From: Spirochaetota bacterium
GTDB lineage: Bacteria; Spirochaetota; Spirochaetia; Treponematales; UBA12059
Assembly: GCA_018262985.1 (NCBI GenBank)
Contig: JADFDI010000001.1
Span: 654,664-718,663 of the forward strand
DNA: 64,000 bases
Direction: 5' to 3'
The position numbers were made by a program, and so were the translations under genes. The stretch's first letter is position 1. Each line of letters opens with the position of its first letter. The notes under the pieces were generated by a model. It was given only the letters and a program-made list of their open reading frames with translations. It ran no database searches and was not told where the DNA came from. Of this stretch, positions 60,440 to 64,000 are shown one piece after another.

Positions 60440-60580
60440 ATGGAGATGCTCGGCATGCCCTGGTGGGCGTGGCTCCTCGTCGTCGCCGGACTCGCGGTCT
60501 TCGTGCCGCTCAAGATCGCCCTGACCAAGCGCTTCCTCTCGCGCAAGGAGGGCAAGGGGAAGCCCGAGCTGGACGACTAG
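60440..60580 (+). CDS. Small single-span membrane protein
   Basis: A 46-residue reading frame follows the exporter by 20 bp, with GGAGG 5 bp before its ATG. It has one membrane segment (WAWLLVVAGLAVFVPLKIAL) and a basic, then acidic tail (KRFLSRKEGKGKPELDD). It is probably a small accessory protein of the exporter operon. A GTG at 60416 and an ATG at 60428 are other possible starts. Confidence 0.55.
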   Translation: MEMLGMPWWAWLLVVAGLAVFVPLKIALTKRFLSRKEGKGKPELDD

Positions 60581-60593
60581 GCGGTCCGCCGGT

Positions 60594-62411
60594 TCAGCCG
60601 ACGGGCTGGAAGCGCGCCTCGCGCATCGGCAGGTCCACGCCGCTCAGTCTCAGGCGGACGGCCTCGTTGAGGGCGAGCTCGACGCCCTTGACGCGGGTCT
60701 CGAGGCCGAGCTCCGGGATGAAGACGGCGAGCCCCCAGAACCCCGAACCGACGACGATGCCGTCCAGCTCTACGCCGGGCCGGGCGGCGAGCCAGGCCAG
60801 GGTCCAGTGGGCTTCGCTCGCCCGCTCCGCCTGCCTGAGCAGGGCGCCGGCGGCGGCGGCCCGCGCGAGCCGCTCCGACACCTCGTCGGCGCCCAGGGGC
60901 TTGCTCCCCGACAGCGCGGCCCGGATCTGCCGGTGGGCCAACAGGTCGGCGTAGCGCCGCAAGGGGCTCGTCGCCTGCGCGTAGAAGCTCACCCCCAGGC
61001 CCCGATGGGCCCGGGGCAGGGTGCCGGCCATGCCGCCGCGCATCAGGCGGCGCTTGGCGAACTCGCCCGCGAGCCCGTCCGGGAGCTCGCCGGGCTCCGA
61101 GGGCGCCTCCTGGCTGTAGTAGGGGAAGGGCAGGCCGCGCTCGAAGGCCCAGCGCGCCGCGGCTTCGCCGCCGAGGATCATCAGTTCCCGCACGAGGACC
61201 TGCGAACGCGCCTTCGGCGGCAACTCGACGCGCGGCTCGGGTTTGCCGGAGGAGCGGTCCACCCAGACGCGGGTCTCGGGTATGTCGATGTCGACGGCGC
61301 CCGCGGCCGCCCGGTACGCCTCGCGCGCGCGCGCCAGGGCGTCGAGGGCGGCCAGGTTCCCCGATCCGAGGAAGGCGTCGGCCTCAGCGTAGCTCGAGCG
61401 GCGGACCTTCACGAAGGAAGGCATGATCTCGACCGCGCCTACCTCGCCGTCGGACCCGAGCTCGACGCGGATCGAGAGCGCGCGCGAAATTCCCGAGAGG
61501 CCGAGCCCGAAGCGCTCGAGCGCGGCGTCCGGCAGCATGGGAACGGAGCCGGTCGGCAGGTAGAGGGTGCCGCCGCGGTCGGCGGCCTCGCGCTCGGCCG
61601 GCGAATCGGAGGCGATGGCGCTCGCGGGGTCCGCCACGTGGATCCAGGCGGCCATCCCGTCCCAGGCGACCGCGTCGTCGGGGTCATGGCTCCAGGCGTT
61701 GTCGATGGCCCAGGACTCGAGGGCGGTGAGATCGACGCGGCCGGAATCGTCGTCGGGGCCGAGCTCGAGCGCGGGAGCCTTGAGCGGGAGCCCCGAGCGG
61801 CTCGGCCAGGGGTCGACGCCTGCGTCCCAGCGCCCGGTCTTGAGGAGCCAGGCGTGGACCGCCTCGGCCTCGTCCTTGAGGCCGAGCTCGGCGGCCAGCT
61901 TCGAGCGCGAGGAAAGGCCCAGCGCGAAGGCTTCCAGCTCGCCGAGCCAGCGCTCGTCGCCCTCGGCCAGAACGCCCTTGCGCGCCCTCGCCACGAAGGC
62001 CGCCCGCTCGGCCGCCTCGCCCTCCCTGCGTTCCCGCTTTTCCGCCTCGCGCCGGCGAGCCTCCGCGTCGACGGCCGCGTAGCGCCCTTCGAGCAGGCGG
62101 AAGCGCTCGCCGCTTTCCGCCTCGAGCCGGCAGGCCAGCGCGGAAGCGGGCGTGAACTCGCCGAACACGAGCTCCGAGAGGCCCTCCAGGTCGAAGTCGC
62201 CGCCCTCCGCCATCTGCCAGGCGGTTTCGAAGTCGCCGTCGGTCCTCGGTTCGGGCACCCTGTCCACCGGACCCGGATGGACGGGTTCGGCGTCCTTCGG
62301 GCGGACCTTCAGCGTCGAGCCGTCGGCGAATTTCAGGACGGCCTTGTCGCCCTCGAGCGAGACGACGGCGGGCTTGAGCTTGAAGAGCGCCAAGGCGCCG
62401 TTACCGATCAT
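60594..62411 (-). CDS. RNB-domain ribonuclease (RNase II/R-like)
   Basis: The 605-residue protein has the catalytic RNB domain. The Asp cluster is in AIDNAWSHDPDDAVAWDG (about 234-248) and the RNA-binding YAQATSPLRRYADLLAHRQ near residue 480. These enzymes degrade RNA from the 3' end. The N-terminal 200 residues, with a charged coiled stretch (EARRREAEKRERREGEAAER), do not look like the usual two cold-shock domains, and the C-terminal S1 part is short. It therefore belongs to a shorter, less studied branch. GGAGG 6-7 bp before the ATG supports the start. It has its own TATACT promoter. Confidence 0.85.
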   Translation of the reverse strand: MIGNGALALFKLKPAVVSLEGDKAVLKFADGSTLKVRPKDAEPVHPGPVDRVPEPRTDGDFETAWQMAEGGDFDLEGLSELVFGEFTPASALACRLEAESGERFRLLEGRYAAVDAEARRREAEKRERREGEAAERAAFVARARKGVLAEGDERWLGELEAFALGLSSRSKLAAELGLKDEAEAVHAWLLKTGRWDAGVDPWPSRSGLPLKAPALELGPDDDSGRVDLTALESWAIDNAWSHDPDDAVAWDGMAAWIHVADPASAIASDSPAEREAADRGGTLYLPTGSVPMLPDAALERFGLGLSGISRALSIRVELGSDGEVGAVEIMPSFVKVRRSSYAEADAFLGSGNLAALDALARAREAYRAAAGAVDIDIPETRVWVDRSSGKPEPRVELPPKARSQVLVRELMILGGEAAARWAFERGLPFPYYSQEAPSEPGELPDGLAGEFAKRRLMRGGMAGTLPRAHRGLGVSFYAQATSPLRRYADLLAHRQIRAALSGSKPLGADEVSERLARAAAAGALLRQAERASEAHWTLAWLAARPGVELDGIVVGSGFWGLAVFIPELGLETRVKGVELALNEAVRLRLSGVDLPMREARFQPVG

Positions 62412-62464
62412 GGTGAACCTCCGGGGCCGGCGCGCGGCGTTCCGGCCGGGCTCCGCGCCCGCGC

Positions 62465-62494
62465 AGTATAGGCGGTCGGAACGCGCCGGGACAA
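62465..62494 (-). promoter_or_regulatory. Promoter of the RNB gene
   Basis: On the minus strand TTGTCC (62494-62489) and TATACT (62470-62465) are 18 bp apart, about 50 bp before the ATG. Confidence 0.6.
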
Positions 62495-62514
62495 GGCGCG
62501 CGGAAGCCGCGCGC

Positions 62515-62542
62515 TTGACGCGGACGCCGTCATCGGTATTGT
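62515..62542 (+). promoter_or_regulatory. Possible promoter of the small membrane protein
   Basis: TTGACG (62515-62520) is followed after 16 bp by TATTGT (62537-62542); TATAAG at 62542-62547 is better as a -10 box but 21 bp away. Confidence 0.4.
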
Positions 62543-62590
62543 ATAAGTCGGCGCCGCGCCGGAAATGGCGGGCCCGGAGGAAAGCTGCCC

Positions 62591-62845
62591 ATGATCGCCC
62601 TCATCGTCGGAATCCTGTTCATCGCGTTCGCCGTCTTCGCGGTCGTTCCCGGCCCCCTCGCCTGGTGGCAGGACGTGCTCGCCTTCCTGCGCGGCTCGCT
62701 GCCCGTCATGGCGGCCCTCGTGGGGCTCGTCGCCGCCTTCATCGGCGTGGCGGACATCAAGGACCGCGTCGAGGCGAAGAAGGAAGAGGCCGAGGAAGCC
62801 CGGCAGGCCGCCGACTCCGCCGCGGAAGCCAAGGCGGGCAAGTAG
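62591..62845 (+). CDS. Small membrane protein with coiled-coil tail
   Basis: The 84-residue product has two membrane segments (MIALIVGILFIAFAVFAVVP; LPVMAALVGLVAAFIGVAD) followed by a charged, Ala/Glu/Lys-rich tail (DRVEAKKEEAEEARQAADSA) that probably forms a coiled coil. GGAGG lies about 10 bp before the ATG. I do not recognise a family. It lies 140 bp before rplM, which has its own promoter. Confidence 0.75.
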   Translation: MIALIVGILFIAFAVFAVVPGPLAWWQDVLAFLRGSLPVMAALVGLVAAFIGVADIKDRVEAKKEEAEEARQAADSAAEAKAGK

Positions 62846-62905
62846 ACCGTCGGTCGGGCGGGACCCCGGTCCCGCGACGCGGCCTGGAAGGGCGTCCCCG
62901 CCGTA

Positions 62906-62934
62906 TTGACACGTTTTCCCATCTATGGGATTAT
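62906..62934 (+). promoter_or_regulatory. rplM-rpsI promoter
   Basis: A perfect TTGACA (62906-62911) and GATTAT (62929-62934) are 17 bp apart, about 50 bp before rplM. The spacer holds the small dyad CCCATCTATGGG. Confidence 0.65.
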
Positions 62935-62985
62935 GCAACCCACAATTCAGGACACTTTCCTGGCAAGGTGAAGGTTATAGATCCT

Positions 62986-63414
62986 ATGAAGACCGCCTAC
63001 GTCAAACCGGAAGAGGCAGACCGCTCCTGGTACGTCATCGACGCCGAGGGCAAGCGCCTCGGTCGCGTCGCCGCCAAGGTCGCCTCGATGCTCCGCGGGA
63101 AGAACAAGCCGTTCTTCGCCCCCCACCAGGAGTGCGGGGATTTCGTCGTCATCGTCAACGCCGAGAAGATCCAGGTCTCCGGGCGCAAGTACGAGGGCAA
63201 GATGTACTACCACCACACCGGGTTCCCGGGCGGGCTCAAGGAGAACACCTTCGCCGAGCTCGTCGCCCGGCACGGCGCCAAGCCCCTCGAGCTGGCCATC
63301 AAGGGCATGCTCCCGAAGGGTCCCCTCGGGCGCAAGCTCTACAAGAACGTGAAGGTCTACGCCGGCCCGACCCATCCGCACGCCGCGCAGCAGCCCGTCG
63401 CGCTCGAACTCTAG
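62986..63414 (+). CDS. rplM: Ribosomal protein L13
   Basis: The 142-residue protein of the large subunit shows the family pattern: RSWYVIDAEGKRLGRVAAKV at the start, GDFVVIVNAEKIQVSGRKYE, YYHHTGFPGGLKE and the L13 signature region AIKGMLPKGPLGRKLYKNVK. The length is normal. It is followed after 12 bp by rpsI, the usual pair in bacteria. The start at 62986 begins the family-typical MKTAYVKPEEADRSW; the frame is open further upstream without meaning. Confidence 0.98.
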   Translation: MKTAYVKPEEADRSWYVIDAEGKRLGRVAAKVASMLRGKNKPFFAPHQECGDFVVIVNAEKIQVSGRKYEGKMYYHHTGFPGGLKENTFAELVARHGAKPLELAIKGMLPKGPLGRKLYKNVKVYAGPTHPHAAQQPVALEL

Positions 63415-63426
63415 AGAGGACGCAGA

Positions 63427-63819
63427 ATGGTCAAGAACCTCGGAATCGGAACCGGCCGCCGCAAGACCTCGGTCGCGCGCGTCTACCTCCGCGACGGCGC
63501 GGGCAAGGTCCTCGTCAACGGCATCGAGCTCGACAAGTACTTCCACCTGTCCGAGCTGGTCATGGGCGTCCGCGCCCCGCTCGTCGCCACCGCCAGCGAG
63601 AACAAATTCGACATCGTCATCACGGTGCTCGGAGGCGGGCCCGTCGGCCAGGCCGGCGCCTGCCGCCACGGCATCGCCCGCGCCCTCGCGCAGTTCGACG
63701 AGTCCAACCACGTCGCGCTCCGCGCGAACGGCTTCCTGACGCGCGACCCGCGCATGGTCGAGCGCAAGAAGTACGGCCAGCGGGGAGCCCGCAGGCGCTT
63801 CCAGTTCTCCAAGCGCTAA
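63427..63819 (+). CDS. rpsI: Ribosomal protein S9
   Basis: The 130-residue small-subunit protein has [20 protein letters not shown], the signature [19 protein letters not shown] and the conserved end RRRFQFSKR, whose last residues reach the P-site tRNA. AGAGGA lies 5 bp before the ATG. It is co-transcribed with rplM. The next reading frame begins 5 bp later. Confidence 0.98.
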   Translation: MVKNLGIGTGRRKTSVARVYLRDGAGKVLVNGIELDKYFHLSELVMGVRAPLVATASENKFDIVITVLGGGPVGQAGACRHGIARALAQFDESNHVALRANGFLTRDPRMVERKKYGQRGARRRFQFSKR

Positions 63820-63824
63820 ATACC

Positions 63825-64000
63825 GTGGACGACGATACGGGCGGCGAGGCTGTCCGCGTCGTCTCCGTGGAGAAAGGGGCCTTCGGCACCGCGCGGATCC
63901 GCGCGGCCGGAGGCCTCTCGTTTTACGTCCGCGCGGACGCGCTCGAGGCCCTGCGCGGCGATCCTTCCTTTCCCGCCCCGGGGCAGGTCCTGGACGAGGC
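63825..64000 (+). CDS. Start of a possible RecX-like regulatory protein (cut by window end)
   Basis: From a GTG 5 bp after rpsI the frame stays open to the window end (58 codons). It reads EAVRVVSVEKGAFGTARIRA and then GGLSFYVRADALEALRG, which resembles the N-terminal part of RecX proteins, inhibitors of RecA, in some bacteria. Too little is visible to be sure. Confidence 0.4.
   Translation, partial: MDDDTGGEAVRVVSVEKGAFGTARIRAAGGLSFYVRADALEALRGDPSFPAPGQVLDE

Overview
This is a GC-rich (by eye around two thirds or more), tightly packed bacterial chromosome segment from a Gram-negative-type organism. Outer-membrane barrel candidates ending in Phe, lipoproteins with lipoboxes and periplasmic binding proteins all point to a double membrane. 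My best guess is a high-GC member of the Spirochaetota. The supporting signs are an enoyl reductase of the FabV type first known from Treponema, groES without groEL, a lone EIIA(Ntr)-like PTS protein, and a MalF/MalG/DUF1189 maltodextrin cluster. This placement is inference; no rRNA lies in the window. No phage, insertion sequence or CRISPR array was seen.

Layout. 1-3528: end of a sugar ABC transporter operon, a LacI-type regulator and an M28-like peptidase. 3719-6423: oligoendopeptidase F and rsmE. 6621-10639: fatty acid operon fabH-fabF-fabZ-fabV (minus strand), with ATGA/GTGA stop-start overlaps at the last two junctions and a striking RBS-sequestering hairpin in front of fabH. 10770-14692: sodium/solute symporter, ftsH, groES. 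14736-28597: a maltodextrin region I: ABC-2 exporter plus PfkB kinase, a lipoprotein pullulanase, two paralogous proteins fusing a glycogen-binding (CBM48/AMPK-type) domain to a probable outer-membrane barrel, and several lipoproteins. 28648-30590: a toxin-antitoxin islet with a PIN-toxin remnant and a DUF4143-type ATPase. 30616-48584: maltodextrin region II: GH31 glucosidase, a giant fusion of two debranching enzymes (GH133 and GH13), a secreted amylase, gamma-glutamyltransferase, a DUF1189 membrane protein, malG, malF, malE and a cyclomaltodextrinase-like GH13. 48712-53399: EIIA(Ntr), dicarboxylate-type symporter, threonine synthase, MATE exporter. 53401-54141: a cluster of three structured direct repeats, a perfect 15-bp inverted repeat and tRNA-Arg(CCU). 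54220-60580: cyclase-2TM fusion, then a TetR-controlled ABC-2 exporter. 60594-64000: RNase II-like RNB protein, small membrane protein, rplM, rpsI and the start of a possible recX.

How it fits together. Palindromic LacI-type operators built on AAACCGGTTT occur at four places (14775, 21595, 37549 and 46655-46744). In most cases the site lies just downstream of the predicted transcription start. They link the ABC-2/PfkB/pullulanase operon, the CBM-barrel cluster, the fused debranching enzyme with the secreted amylase, and malEFG with the cyclomaltodextrinase into one inferred regulon. The products would bind alpha-glucan outside or in the periplasm, carry it across the outer membrane, debranch it and shorten it, import maltodextrins through MalEFG, and finish hydrolysis in the cytoplasm.
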